NCBI RefSeq assembly: GCF_002483225.1
Contig: NZ_DLHL01000054.1
Coordinates: 1-64,000 of the forward strand
Length of the DNA stretch: 64,000 nt
Direction of reading: 5' to 3'
From: Gemmatimonas sp. UBA7669
GTDB lineage: Bacteria > Gemmatimonadota > Gemmatimonadetes > Gemmatimonadales > Gemmatimonadaceae
The first letter of the stretch is position 1; every line of letters begins with the position of its first letter. The notes under the pieces are model-generated. The model worked only from the letters and a program-made list of their open reading frames with translations. It searched no databases and was not told where the DNA came from. Made by a program: the position numbers and the translations under genes. This document shows positions 8,017 to 15,207 of this stretch, piece after piece.

Positions 8017-8789
8017 TCCCGCTGCGCACGGCCAGCCGGCGCCAGGCGGAAGTGCTGCCGGCCGATCCCACGGTGCATGTCCTCAGCCTCACGAGCGACA
8101 CGCACGACCCGGCGTCGCTGGATGTCGGGTGGGGCGCGGTCCGTCGCATCGCTCTGTGGGATACGGCCGACGCGCAGCCCGACGCCGCCCGGGCGATTGC
8201 CGACGCCTTGGTCGAGGCGGTGGCGCAGCAGGCGCCGTTGCTCGTGCACTGTGAGATGGGCGTCTCGCGCAGTGTGGCGGTGGCGCAGGCAGCCAGCGCG
8301 GTCTTGCCCGTGGCGCATAGCAACCCGGCGCCTGGGCAGCGCGGCAATCCCGACGTGCGCCGGCAGGTGATTCAGGCGCTGCACGCGCGGACCGCCACCA
8401 CGCCACGGTGTCCATACTGCGGCGCGGCGGCCGTGCTCATTCCGTCGCCCCGTCCCGACTGGGCGGCGAAGTGGGTGTGCAAGCCGTGTGATGCACGGGT
8501 CGGCTGTCACCCGGGCACCACCAAGGCGCTCGGGACCTTGGCCGATGCGGCGCTGCGTGACGCGCGCACCGCCGCCCATGACGTGTTTGACCAGCTGTGG
8601 AAGGAAGCCGGCCTCTCGCGCCGGCAGGCGTACCGATGGCTGCAGCAGGCGACCGCGCGGCCGGAATACGCCTGTCACATCGCGTGGATGGATGCGGCCG
8701 AGTGTCACCGGGTGCAGGCGCTGGCGTCTGCGCACTACCTGCGCCTCATGGCGCTGCCGCCCAAAGCCCGGCGGGTCTATGCGCCGTGA
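7989..8789 (+). CDS. Phosphatase-like / DUF3268 zinc-finger fusion protein
   Basis: A 266-residue protein from GTG 7989, with AAGGAGG five bases upstream. Residues ~10-125 resemble phage dual-specificity or tyrosine phosphatases (COG5350-like): the loop HCEMGVSRS gives the C-x5-R signature (C88, R94) after a hydrophobic strand. Residues ~140-245 match the zinc-finger-containing DUF3268 family: C141/C144 and C164/C167, then GTLADAALRDARTAAH and the SRRQAYRWL helix. The pairing of a Cys-phosphatase-like domain with this zinc-binding domain is unusual. The substrate is unknown; protein, nucleotide or RNA 5'-phosphate are all possible. Confidence 0.7.
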   Translation: MEGYGVAELIPLRTASRRQAEVLPADPTVHVLSLTSDTHDPASLDVGWGAVRRIALWDTADAQPDAARAIADALVEAVAQQAPLLVHCEMGVSRSVAVAQAASAVLPVAHSNPAPGQRGNPDVRRQVIQALHARTATTPRCPYCGAAAVLIPSPRPDWAAKWVCKPCDARVGCHPGTTKALGTLADAALRDARTAAHDVFDQLWKEAGLSRRQAYRWLQQATARPEYACHIAWMDAAECHRVQALASAHYLRLMALPPKARRVYAP

Positions 8790-8883
8790 GCGGGTGCCCT
8801 GGTGGGTGTTCGCGGCGATCTGCGCCGCCTCCCTCAGCTACGCCTTCCTCCTCAGCTGCGGCGCGCCCCTGCGGCGTTGGTAG
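8779..8883 (+). CDS. Possible 34-residue membrane peptide
   Basis: A short frame starting at the ATG that overlaps the previous stop by 11 bp, continuing the coupled-overlap pattern. The product is a charged N-terminus (MRRER) followed by one hydrophobic helix (VFAAICAASLSYAFLLSC) and a short basic end. The Cys in LLSC could suggest a lipobox, but the sequence after it is atypical. Such peptides in phages can be holin-like or regulatory. It may not be translated. Confidence 0.35.
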   Translation: MRRERVPWWVFAAICAASLSYAFLLSCGAPLRRW

Positions 8884-8916
8884 CCGCGCTCCCTTTTCTC
8901 TCTCGCGAGGTGTGTG

Positions 8917-9399
8917 ATGAGTCGTTCGGTGAACAAGGCAATCCTGGTCGGCAACGTCGGCGGCGATCCCGAGGTGCGCGCGGTCGGCACGGGCGCGCGG
9001 GTCGCCACCTTCTCGCTGGCCACGGGGCGCACGTGGACCGATGCCCAAGGGGTCAAGCAGGAGAAGACCGAGTGGCACCGCTGTGTCGTGTGGAACAGTG
9101 CCCGCGGCGGCGGGCTCGCCGATGTGGTCGAGAAGTACGTGCGCAAGGGCGCCAAGCTGTACGTCGAGGGCAGCATCGAGTACCGCCAGTGGCAGGACAA
9201 AGACGGGCAGACGCGCTACACCACTGAAATCAAAGTCACCGAGCTGGTGATGCTGGGCGACGGCAGCAGCCAGGGCGGGAGCCCGCGACCGACCGGCCCC
9301 GCGAACAGCAGCAAGCCGCGGGCGAACAAGCCGGCCGACGACGACTTCAGCGACTTCCCGGGCGCCCTCGAGGACGAGGACGACGATTTGCCGTTCTAG
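8917..9399 (+). CDS. ssb: Single-stranded DNA-binding protein
   Basis: A 160-residue SSB. The N-terminal OB fold is typical (NKAILVGNVGGDPEVR; TEWHRCVVW; YVRKGAKLYVEGSIEYR). A Pro/Gly/Asp linker follows, and the protein ends in the acidic tip DEDDDLPF that recruits replication and repair enzymes. ATG 8917 is preferred over GTG 8914, with gagg 7 bp upstream. It protects ssDNA during phage replication and probably works with the YqaJ/RecT pair encoded 2.5-6 kb downstream. It is the last rightward gene before the leftward lysogeny-type cluster. Confidence 0.9.
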   Translation: MSRSVNKAILVGNVGGDPEVRAVGTGARVATFSLATGRTWTDAQGVKQEKTEWHRCVVWNSARGGGLADVVEKYVRKGAKLYVEGSIEYRQWQDKDGQTRYTTEIKVTELVMLGDGSSQGGSPRPTGPANSSKPRANKPADDDFSDFPGALEDEDDDLPF

Positions 9400-9404
9400 A
9401 GGCC

Positions 9405-9737
9405 TCAGCAGGTCGGGTGCACGCCACCCGTGCACCCGTCCCAGTCGCCGTCGGGCTCTTGCTCGGGCGGCGTCAGATACTCGGACGTGTTCTCGTAGAG
9501 CGGGCGGTGCGGCGCCACGGTGGGCCGCACATAGCGCGGGTTGGTGAGGTGGCGGTAGAACAGGCCGGCGCCAATGAGCCACAGGACAACGAGCACGACC
9601 GGCCCCCAGCTCTCCGTTCGCGTGTACGTCATCTGCTGCTGCCGCGCAATTTCGCGCTGGAGAGCCGCGTACCCTGGCGTCCCAGGCTCAGGGCTGCGCG
9701 TGAGGCGTCTAGCCAGCTTGGCGATACGGCTGCTCAT
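9405..9737 (-). CDS. Small single-pass membrane protein of the element
   Basis: A 110-residue protein with a basic N-terminus (SSRIAKLARRLTR), one transmembrane helix (WGPVVLVVLWLIGAGLFY, ~residues 44-61) and a polar tail ending DWDGCTGGVHPTC. It lies at the end of the leftward repressor cluster, where temperate phages often keep lysogenic-conversion or superinfection-exclusion genes. That role is inferred from position only. Its start overlaps the 3' end of the preceding gene by 29 bp. Confidence 0.55.
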   Translation of the reverse strand: MSSRIAKLARRLTRSPEPGTPGYAALQREIARQQQMTYTRTESWGPVVLVVLWLIGAGLFYRHLTNPRYVRPTVAPHRPLYENTSEYLTPPEQEPDGDWDGCTGGVHPTC

Positions 9738-9936
9738 GCCGCACGCTCGCCAGCATGCGCCGCAGCGCCGTGTTGCGCTCTGCGAGTGGAATGCACTGGT
9801 TGAGCAGAATTACCGATTCGTCGTTGCGCTGCACACACCGGCCGTGCGCACCAGGCGGCAGCGGGTGAAGCACCACGACGGCGCCGCAGCGCTCGGCTTG
9901 CGCCAGCAACGATTGCCATTCGCGAACCACCGACAC
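9709..9936 (-). CDS. Small ImmA/IrrE-like protein lacking HExxH
   Basis: Seventy-five residues from a GTG with AGAGGAG about 9 bases upstream. The pattern VVVLHPLPPGAHGRCVQRND followed by VILLNQCIPLAERNTALRRM recalls the N-terminal half of phage ImmA/IrrE metallopeptidases, which cleave or regulate the partner XRE repressor. The HExxH zinc motif is absent (only VRHE remains), so it would be non-catalytic or a different small family. It follows the repressor gene after 24 bp, the usual position for immA. Confidence 0.45.
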   Translation of the reverse strand: MSVVREWQSLLAQAERCGAVVVLHPLPPGAHGRCVQRNDESVILLNQCIPLAERNTALRRMLASVRHEQPYRQAG

Positions 9937-9960
9937 GCGTCCCGCTCCTCTCAGAAGGGT

Positions 9961-10473
9961 TCATGGCTGCGGCGGGTAGCGGGTCGCAATGTACGTGCGC
10001 GCCGCTGCGATCCCGGCCTGCACATGCAGGCGCAGCTCGTCGTCGGCAATGTTTGAGTACACCACATTCGGCGCAAGCACGAGCCCGCGCAGGAACGCCA
10101 GGTCTGCCTCGTTTGCACCGGCTTCGACCGCTTCGACGGTGAATCGCACCCACTCCAGCAGTGCCGATTGCGGGACAGCACGCGGCGAGCGGGGATGAGC
10201 TACCGCTGACGGACTGCTGACGCTCGACGCGGCAGCGGGCCCCTCAAATTCCTGCAACGAAACACCGTAAAGGGCGGCCAGCTCCTCAAGGCGGCGCGGG
10301 CTCAGCCAGTAGCCACGTTCCCAGCGGCGCATGGTCCCGCGCGTGACTCCGAGCCGCTCGGCGACGGCCTGCTGCTCAAGGCCCGCCGCAACCCGTGCCG
10401 TCTGCAGCCGACGCCCGCGCGCCTCGTTGAGCGTGCCGTAGGTAGAACTTGCCTCTTGCGTAGTTTTAGGCAT
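9961..10473 (-). CDS. XRE-family HTH repressor (CI-like)
   Basis: About 170 residues from ATG 10473; an in-frame extension to GTG 10569 would add 32 residues and cross the intergenic region. The N-terminal HTH is clear: RRLQTARVAAGLEQQAVAER then LGVTRGTMRRWERGYW. A Ser/Pro linker and a helical C-terminal region (~residues 100-170) follow, possibly for oligomerisation; no LexA-type peptidase residues are seen. It is divergent from the Cro-like gene at 10591, as in phage lysogeny switches. The start is not supported by a strong ribosome-binding site. Confidence 0.75.
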   Translation of the reverse strand: MPKTTQEASSTYGTLNEARGRRLQTARVAAGLEQQAVAERLGVTRGTMRRWERGYWLSPRRLEELAALYGVSLQEFEGPAAASSVSSPSAVAHPRSPRAVPQSALLEWVRFTVEAVEAGANEADLAFLRGLVLAPNVVYSNIADDELRLHVQAGIAAARTYIATRYPPQP

Positions 10474-10590
10474 AAGGTTAATCTGGTCGGCGTTGAGCTT
10501 GTGGTCGATACTGAGCGCGACGCGTGGGCCGGGAAGCTGTGGCGTCATGCTCAACATTAACCCCACCACTGAACACCCAACTTAGCACCT
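10474..10590. promoter_or_regulatory. Divergent repressor/Cro-like control region
   Basis: A 117-bp gap between oppositely oriented HTH genes. It contains GGTTAAT (10476-10482) and its inverted copy ATTAACC (10556-10562), one close to each gene start, which could be operator half-sites. No consensus -35/-10 pair stands out. Assignment as the lysogeny switch rests on gene arrangement. Confidence 0.4.
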
Positions 10591-10836
10591 ATGGCGTTGA
10601 CCGCTACCGAACGAAAGGCGCGCCTGCGCGAGGCGGGCGTGTCACAGTCCACGGCGGCCGAGAAGGCCGGCGTGAAGCCGGCCATGGTGAGCATGGTCAT
10701 CAACGGCAAAACGCGGTCGTACCGCGTGGAGCGCGTGCTGGCAGAGCTCATGGGGCTGGATCGAGAAGAGGCGTTTGAGCCGCACCTGCGCGAAGCCGAA
10801 GCGCGCACCCGCTTCGAGCAGCGCGGCGCCGCCTGA
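10591..10836 (+). CDS. Small Cro-like HTH regulator
   Basis: Eighty-one residues with a compact helix-turn-helix: GVSQSTAAEKAGVKPAMVSM followed by VINGKTRSYRVERVLAELMG. The VSxVINGK turn is typical of small phage regulators of the XRE/Cro type. It is divergent from the CI-like repressor and heads the rightward recombination genes, so it probably helps switch between lysogenic and lytic expression. The C-terminal ~25 residues are charged and helical. Confidence 0.65.
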   Translation: MALTATERKARLREAGVSQSTAAEKAGVKPAMVSMVINGKTRSYRVERVLAELMGLDREEAFEPHLREAEARTRFEQRGAA

Positions 10837-10903
10837 GCGGTGGTAGGACGCTGCGGCACGGGGGTGTCGCGCGGTAGGACCAAACTTCCGGATTGGGGGC
10901 ACG

Positions 10904-11269
10904 ATGCAACGGGACGCGGTGACGGTCCACGCAGGGCCGGTGTTCGAGCTGCGGCACTTGGATGGCGACATGCGCCACGGCATGCGGCAGGTCGTGCGGG
11001 AGCTGCGCCGGCTGCCGACGGAGCCATGGGAAGACCTCTCACGCGGCAAGACGCGGCCGTGGGCCGTGTTGCTGCGGCGCCTGATGGAGGCCGCGCTGGC
11101 CGGCGCCTCGCGGCAGCAGGCCGAGGGCTTTGTGCACACGCTGCAGGCGGTCATGGACCGCATTTGGGCAGTGTTTGGGGCCGTGCCGCCGGTGCGCCTC
11201 AAGCTGCTGCCGCCGGCGCTGCGGACGCCCGAGCTGCCCACGCGGGCGGCGGTGCGGGTCCCGGCATGA
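10904..11269 (+). CDS. Hypothetical phage protein
   Basis: A 121-residue protein, mostly helical in the middle (RQVVRELRRLPTEPWEDL; LLRRLMEAALAGASRQQAEG; TLQAVMDRIWAVFG), with a Pro-rich tail. No family recognised. The ATG is preceded by gggggcac, giving exactly the same 12-base initiation string as the gene at 4942. It lies between the Cro-like gene and the recombination genes. Confidence 0.5.
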   Translation: MQRDAVTVHAGPVFELRHLDGDMRHGMRQVVRELRRLPTEPWEDLSRGKTRPWAVLLRRLMEAALAGASRQQAEGFVHTLQAVMDRIWAVFGAVPPVRLKLLPPALRTPELPTRAAVRVPA

Positions 11270-11292
11270 CGCACGAGACCCCCGGACAGCAC

Positions 11293-11357
11293 AACGCCCG
11301 CACCGGGGGCACCGAGTACGGGCGTTGAGAGATTGGCCGCCGGTGCGGGGGCACCGG
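11293..11357. promoter_or_regulatory. Two tandem hairpins ahead of the recombination genes
   Basis: Stem one pairs AACGCCCG (11293-11300) with CGGGCGTT (11319-11326). Stem two pairs CCGGTGC (11340-11346) with GCACCGG (11351-11357) around a GGGG loop. Neither is followed by a T-tract on the plus strand, so a simple terminator is unlikely. They fill much of the 186-bp gap between 11270 and 11455 and could be an mRNA control element, a protein-binding site or a weak terminator. A 20-codon frame (11266-11328) overlaps stem one but has no other support. Confidence 0.35.
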
Positions 11358-11455
11358 CACACGAGGGAGCACACGCATTCGCTTCACCCCACCCGCTGCG
11401 CGGCACGAGGCCGCCCGGGAAACGTATTCACGACCCGCCATTGAGGCAAGACACG

Positions 11456-12550
11456 ATGACCGCACCCACTGCTTCCCCGCTGTCCACCCTGGCCCAGCCG
11501 ACGGTCGGCCTGACGGCCGCCCAACTGGCCGAGCGCCGCACCGGCCTCGGCGCCTCCGAAGTGGCGGCCGTGCTCGGGCTCGACCGCTACAAGTCGCCCC
11601 TCGACGTGTGGGCCGAGAAGACCGGCCGCGTTGTGCCCGAGTCGAGCGGCGACAGTGGCCCGGCGCTCATGGGCCAGCTGCTCGAGCCCATTGTGGCCAC
11701 GTTGGCGCAGCGCGAATACCAGAAGCAGGATGTGGGCCTTGAGGTGCTGACGGTGAAGGAAGCCGTCAAGCGCCTGCCCTGGCTGGCCGTCAAGCGCCGC
11801 ACGCCCTCGGGCAGCACGTTCATTGGCCGCGAGGACTGGCAGCGCGCGAGCCCCGACCGGTTTGTGCTCCGGCAGTCGGCCGCCGACTACGACATCCAGT
11901 CCTTCAGTGACCTGTTCCTGCTCGAGTGCAAGACGAAAAGCTGGAAGACCTTCCGGGACTTCGGGCTACCCGGCAGCGATCAGGTGCCCTACGCGATCCT
12001 CTGTCAGGCGATCTGGCAGGCCGATGTGCTCGAACTTGAGCGCGTGGATGTGGGCGTGCTGGTGGACGGCCGCGACTACCATCCGTTCACGGTGAAGGTG
12101 GAGCACGCGCTGGCGCTCGACCTCTACGAGCAGGTGCACGACTGGTGGCACCGGTACGTCGTGGCTGATGTGGAGCCGCCGGTCTCGCGTGGCTCGGACG
12201 TGCAGTATCTGCGCAGCAAGTTCGACCAGGTCCGCGACGAGCTGATGCCGAGTGACCCGGATGTCGAGCAGGCGGTGGCGCAGCTGGCGGACGCACGGCG
12301 CGCGGCGAAGGACGCCGAGGCGGCCGAGGAGCTGGCCAAGGCCCATGTGATGCGCCTGATGGGCGATTACAAGGCCGTGCACACGCCCTATGGCAAGGTG
12401 TCGTTCGGGCTGGTCAAGGGTGCGGCGCGCACCGACTGGAAGGCCGTGGCCGAGGCGGCCAACGCGCCGGCTGAGCTGGTGCAGTCGCACACGAAGATCG
12501 GCGCGCCGTCGCGTCAGTTCCGGTTCACGGCCGCCGCGGGGGACAACTGA
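11456..12550 (+). CDS. YqaJ/lambda-Exo-like recombination exonuclease
   Basis: A 364-residue protein of the YqaJ viral recombinase family, PD-(D/E)xK nucleases that resect double-strand ends for a RecT-type annealase. The family opening is clear (RRTGLGASEVAAVLGLDRYK; PLDVWAEKTGRV), followed by GQLLEPIVATL, whose Glu is a usual active-site residue. A later core includes LLECKTKSW (the ExK element) and AILCQAIWQADVLE. The C-terminal ~100 residues are helical. ATG 11456 was chosen over upstream in-frame codons inside the hairpin region. It overlaps the ATPase gene by one base. Confidence 0.85.
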   Translation: MTAPTASPLSTLAQPTVGLTAAQLAERRTGLGASEVAAVLGLDRYKSPLDVWAEKTGRVVPESSGDSGPALMGQLLEPIVATLAQREYQKQDVGLEVLTVKEAVKRLPWLAVKRRTPSGSTFIGREDWQRASPDRFVLRQSAADYDIQSFSDLFLLECKTKSWKTFRDFGLPGSDQVPYAILCQAIWQADVLELERVDVGVLVDGRDYHPFTVKVEHALALDLYEQVHDWWHRYVVADVEPPVSRGSDVQYLRSKFDQVRDELMPSDPDVEQAVAQLADARRAAKDAEAAEELAKAHVMRLMGDYKAVHTPYGKVSFGLVKGAARTDWKAVAEAANAPAELVQSHTKIGAPSRQFRFTAAAGDN

Positions 12551-13821
12551 TGAAACTCGTGCGCCTCACCGCCGAAAACTTTCTCCGTCTCCAGGCCGTC
12601 GAGATCAAGCCCGACGGCGCCCTGGTGCAGATCTCCGGCCGCAACGGCGCCGGCAAGTCGAGCGTGCTGCGCGCTCTTGAAGCCGCGCTGGCTGGGAAGG
12701 AAGCGCTGCCCGCCGATCCCGTGCGCCACGGCGCCGACGAAGCCGTCATCGAAGTGGACCTGGGCGATTTCCTCGTCAAGCGCACCGTCAAGGCCGACGG
12801 GCGCACCACGCTCACCGTGTCCACGCCCGAGGGCGCAAAGTTCAGTAGCCCGCAAAAGATGCTCGACGGGCTGCTCTCGTCGCTTGCGTTCGATCCGCTG
12901 GCCTTCTCGCGCATGAAGCCACGCGAGCAGCGCGACACGCTGGCCAACCTCGTGGGCCTGTCCAAGCAGCTGGCCGAACTCGATGCGGTGCAGAAGACCG
13001 ACTTCGACGAGCGCACCATGGTGAACCGCGATCTGCGCACGGCCAAGGCGCGATTCGAGGCGATGGAACGGGTGGAGCCGGTCGAGCCGGTGAACCCGTC
13101 CACGGCGCTGGCCGAGCTGCGCGCCGCGCGCGAGCACAATGCCCGGGTCGAGGCCGAGATGCGCCGCCGCGAACGCGAGAGGGAGCGGGCGGGCGGGCTG
13201 TGGGATCAGGCCCGCGCGAAGCGCCAGGAAGCCGCGCGGTTGCTGGATGAGGCCAAGGCGCTGGACGTCGAGGCGGACGCGATCGGCAAGGCGCTGCTGG
13301 CCTTGGCCGAGCCCGAGGCGCTGCGGGATGTGGCGGCAATCGAGCAGCGCTTGGAGCAGGCTGGCGCCGTGAATGCGCAGCACCACGCGTACGAGCAATA
13401 CCAGGCGGAAGCCGCGGCCGTCGCCCAGCTCGAAGCGGCGTCGCAGGCTATCAGCGACCGCATGACGGCGCGCGAAGCCGAGCGCGCGGCCATGATTCAG
13501 TCTGTGGCCTTCCCGCTGCCCGGCATCGGCCTGACCGAGGATGGCGTGACGCTGCATGGCGTGCCGCTCGATCAGGCATCGACGGCCGAGCAGCTGCGCC
13601 TCAGTGCAGCCATCGGTATGGCGCTCAACCCGAAGCTGCGCCTGATGGTGATTCGGGACGGCTCACTGCTCGACGAGGACTCGCTGCAGCTGCTCACCGA
13701 GGCGGCAGCGGCCGAGGACTTTGTGCTACTCGTGGAAACGGTGGACACCACGGGACAGGTCGGCATCTACATCGAGGACGGCAATGTCCGCGCCGTGAAC
13801 GGCAAGGCGGTGGCCGCATGA
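12550..13821 (+). CDS. SMC/Rad50-like AAA ATPase
   Basis: A 423-residue ABC-type ATPase with the Rad50/SbcC/RecF layout. It starts with MKLVRLTAENFLRLQAVEIK and the P-loop GRNGAGKSS (residues 30-38). A central Arg/Glu/Ala-rich coiled-coil region (~135-325) is much shorter than in Rad50. The C-terminal lobe has STAEQLRLSAAIGMALN at the signature position and LRLMVIRDGSLLDEDSL at Walker B/D-loop; both are divergent. It starts at the YqaJ stop (TGATG) and overlaps the next gene by 4 bp, so it is co-produced with the nuclease and RecT. A role as an end-processing or loading ATPase is inferred. Confidence 0.75.
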   Translation: MKLVRLTAENFLRLQAVEIKPDGALVQISGRNGAGKSSVLRALEAALAGKEALPADPVRHGADEAVIEVDLGDFLVKRTVKADGRTTLTVSTPEGAKFSSPQKMLDGLLSSLAFDPLAFSRMKPREQRDTLANLVGLSKQLAELDAVQKTDFDERTMVNRDLRTAKARFEAMERVEPVEPVNPSTALAELRAAREHNARVEAEMRRRERERERAGGLWDQARAKRQEAARLLDEAKALDVEADAIGKALLALAEPEALRDVAAIEQRLEQAGAVNAQHHAYEQYQAEAAAVAQLEAASQAISDRMTAREAERAAMIQSVAFPLPGIGLTEDGVTLHGVPLDQASTAEQLRLSAAIGMALNPKLRLMVIRDGSLLDEDSLQLLTEAAAAEDFVLLVETVDTTGQVGIYIEDGNVRAVNGKAVAA

Positions 13822-14162
13822 GCGTCACCCTGACCATCCCGGCCGACCTCAACCTGAGCGCCGAGGAGGCGCTGGAGGTGCTGCGTCAGCACGCGCAGCA
13901 GCAGCAATCGGCCACGAAAGACACGCTGTGGCAGGTGCTGTCGGCGCTGATGACCAAGCTGCGGTCCCGCGAGTATCTGTTCAGCCAGTACGAGACCGAG
14001 CTGACGGCCGTCGAGCAGGCGTGTGCGGCGCACCGTGCCGAGATGACACGCCTGCGGAAGGTCGAGGTGTACGCCATTGCCGAGGGGAACCGGCTGCGGC
14101 AGGAACGCATCGAGAAGGGGATCGAGCAGGGCGGCGCGGGGCGCCCGGCGGGGCGGCCATGA
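13818..14162 (+). CDS. Small helical protein between ATPase and RecT
   Basis: A 114-residue protein that is helical throughout (SAEEALEVLRQHAQQQQSAT; YETELTAVEQACAAHRAEM) and ends in a basic Gly/Arg/Pro tail. No family recognised. Both ends overlap neighbours by 4 bp, placing it in the same translational unit as the recombination genes. It could be an accessory subunit, but nothing in the sequence shows a function. Confidence 0.5.
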   Translation: MSVTLTIPADLNLSAEEALEVLRQHAQQQQSATKDTLWQVLSALMTKLRSREYLFSQYETELTAVEQACAAHRAEMTRLRKVEVYAIAEGNRLRQERIEKGIEQGGAGRPAGRP

Positions 14163-14995
14163 CCGCGCCCCAGACGGAGGAGCCGCCGGTCACGGGGCCG
14201 GTGCACGAGGGCGATCCAGCCCCCCAGGAGCAGACGACGGAGAGCGTCGAGGAGACGAACGACCGCCGCATTCTGCAGATCATGCAGGTGGTGGGCGGTG
14301 ACAAGTCGCGCGCCGAGAAGGTCATGCGCCTCGCGGCCGGGGCCGTCAAGAAGGTGCCGGCGCTCGGGAAGTGTAAGGCCACGAGCCTGTGGCTGGCGGT
14401 ACTCGATGTGGCCGGCCTCAACCTGCCCTTTGGCGGACGCGGCGCGTACCTCGTGCCGTACAAGGGCGAGGTGCAGGTCATCATCGCGCCGCACGGTCTG
14501 ATCGAGCTCGCCTATCGGCACCCGCTGGTCAAGAGCGTGCAGGCCCGTGTCGTGCGCGACGGCGAGCCCTTCGACATCCAGTTCGCGCCGGACCCGACCA
14601 TCCTGCACAAGCCGCTGATCGGCGGCAAGGCCGGCGACAAGATCGGCGCCTACATGATCGTGGAGCTGACCACCGGGGGCCGGGTGGTGGAGTGGATGAC
14701 CAAGGCCGAGGTCGAGGAAGTCCGGGCGGTGTCCAAGTCGTTTGCCGAGGGGAAAGGGCCGTGGATCGACTGGGAAGACGAGATGTGGCGCAAGTCGGCG
14801 CTCAAGCGGGGCATGAAGTACGTGCCGCAGAGCGAGGAGTTGATGCGCGCCCTCGATCTGGACGACGAGGAGAGCGACCTGGCCATCAAGGCGGCACCCG
14901 CGCCGATGCAACTGACGGCCGGCCGGGGCGGCGTGGACGCACTGAGCGAGCAACTGGCGAAGCGGCGCCAGCAGGCCGCGGCGGCGGTCGCGTGA
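14159..14995 (+). CDS. recT: RecT-family single-strand annealing protein
   Basis: A 278-residue RecT-type annealase, which coats ssDNA and pairs it with homologous strands after exonuclease resection. The core is recognisable: SLWLAVLDVAGLNLPFGGRG, AYLVPYKGEVQVIIAPHGLI and ELAYRHPLVKSVQARVV, then GGKAGDKIGAYMIVELTTGG and WRKSALKRGMKYVPQ. The first ~45 residues are an acidic Pro/Glu-rich leader. The ATG overlaps the previous stop (ATGA). Its partners are the YqaJ nuclease and probably SSB. Confidence 0.9.
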   Translation: MTAPQTEEPPVTGPVHEGDPAPQEQTTESVEETNDRRILQIMQVVGGDKSRAEKVMRLAAGAVKKVPALGKCKATSLWLAVLDVAGLNLPFGGRGAYLVPYKGEVQVIIAPHGLIELAYRHPLVKSVQARVVRDGEPFDIQFAPDPTILHKPLIGGKAGDKIGAYMIVELTTGGRVVEWMTKAEVEEVRAVSKSFAEGKGPWIDWEDEMWRKSALKRGMKYVPQSEELMRALDLDDEESDLAIKAAPAPMQLTAGRGGVDALSEQLAKRRQQAAAAVA

Positions 14996-15207
14996 ACCGC
15001 GCGCCCGTGGGGGCCGACATGCGGTCCGACATGCAGCCGTACACCCACGCCGAGGTGGTGGCGCTGTTCCGGGTGGCACGGCAGACCGTGTACCGCATGG
15101 GCGCGGTGATGGCCTGCCGCCTGCCCGGTCGGCCCGTGCGCTACGTGCGGGCCAAGATCGACGCCATCCTGCGGGGCGAGACCGTCCCGCGCCGTGGGGC
15201 GGCGTGA
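14992..15207 (+). CDS. Excisionase-like MerR/AlpA-type HTH protein
   Basis: Seventy-one residues from a GTG overlapping the recT stop (GTGA). The middle is a winged-helix HTH of the helix_turn_helix_17 / Xis type: YTHAEVVALFRVARQTVYRM, then PGRPVRYVRAKIDAIL. It lies directly upstream of the integrase with a one-base TGATG overlap, the classic position for a recombination directionality factor. It could instead regulate transcription. Confidence 0.7.
   Translation: MNRAPVGADMRSDMQPYTHAEVVALFRVARQTVYRMGAVMACRLPGRPVRYVRAKIDAILRGETVPRRGAA

Noticed and set aside
11266..11328. A 20-codon plus-strand frame after the 121-residue gene
   Set aside because: It could be a leader peptide, but it overlaps a hairpin, has no Shine-Dalgarno and no homology can be judged at this length.
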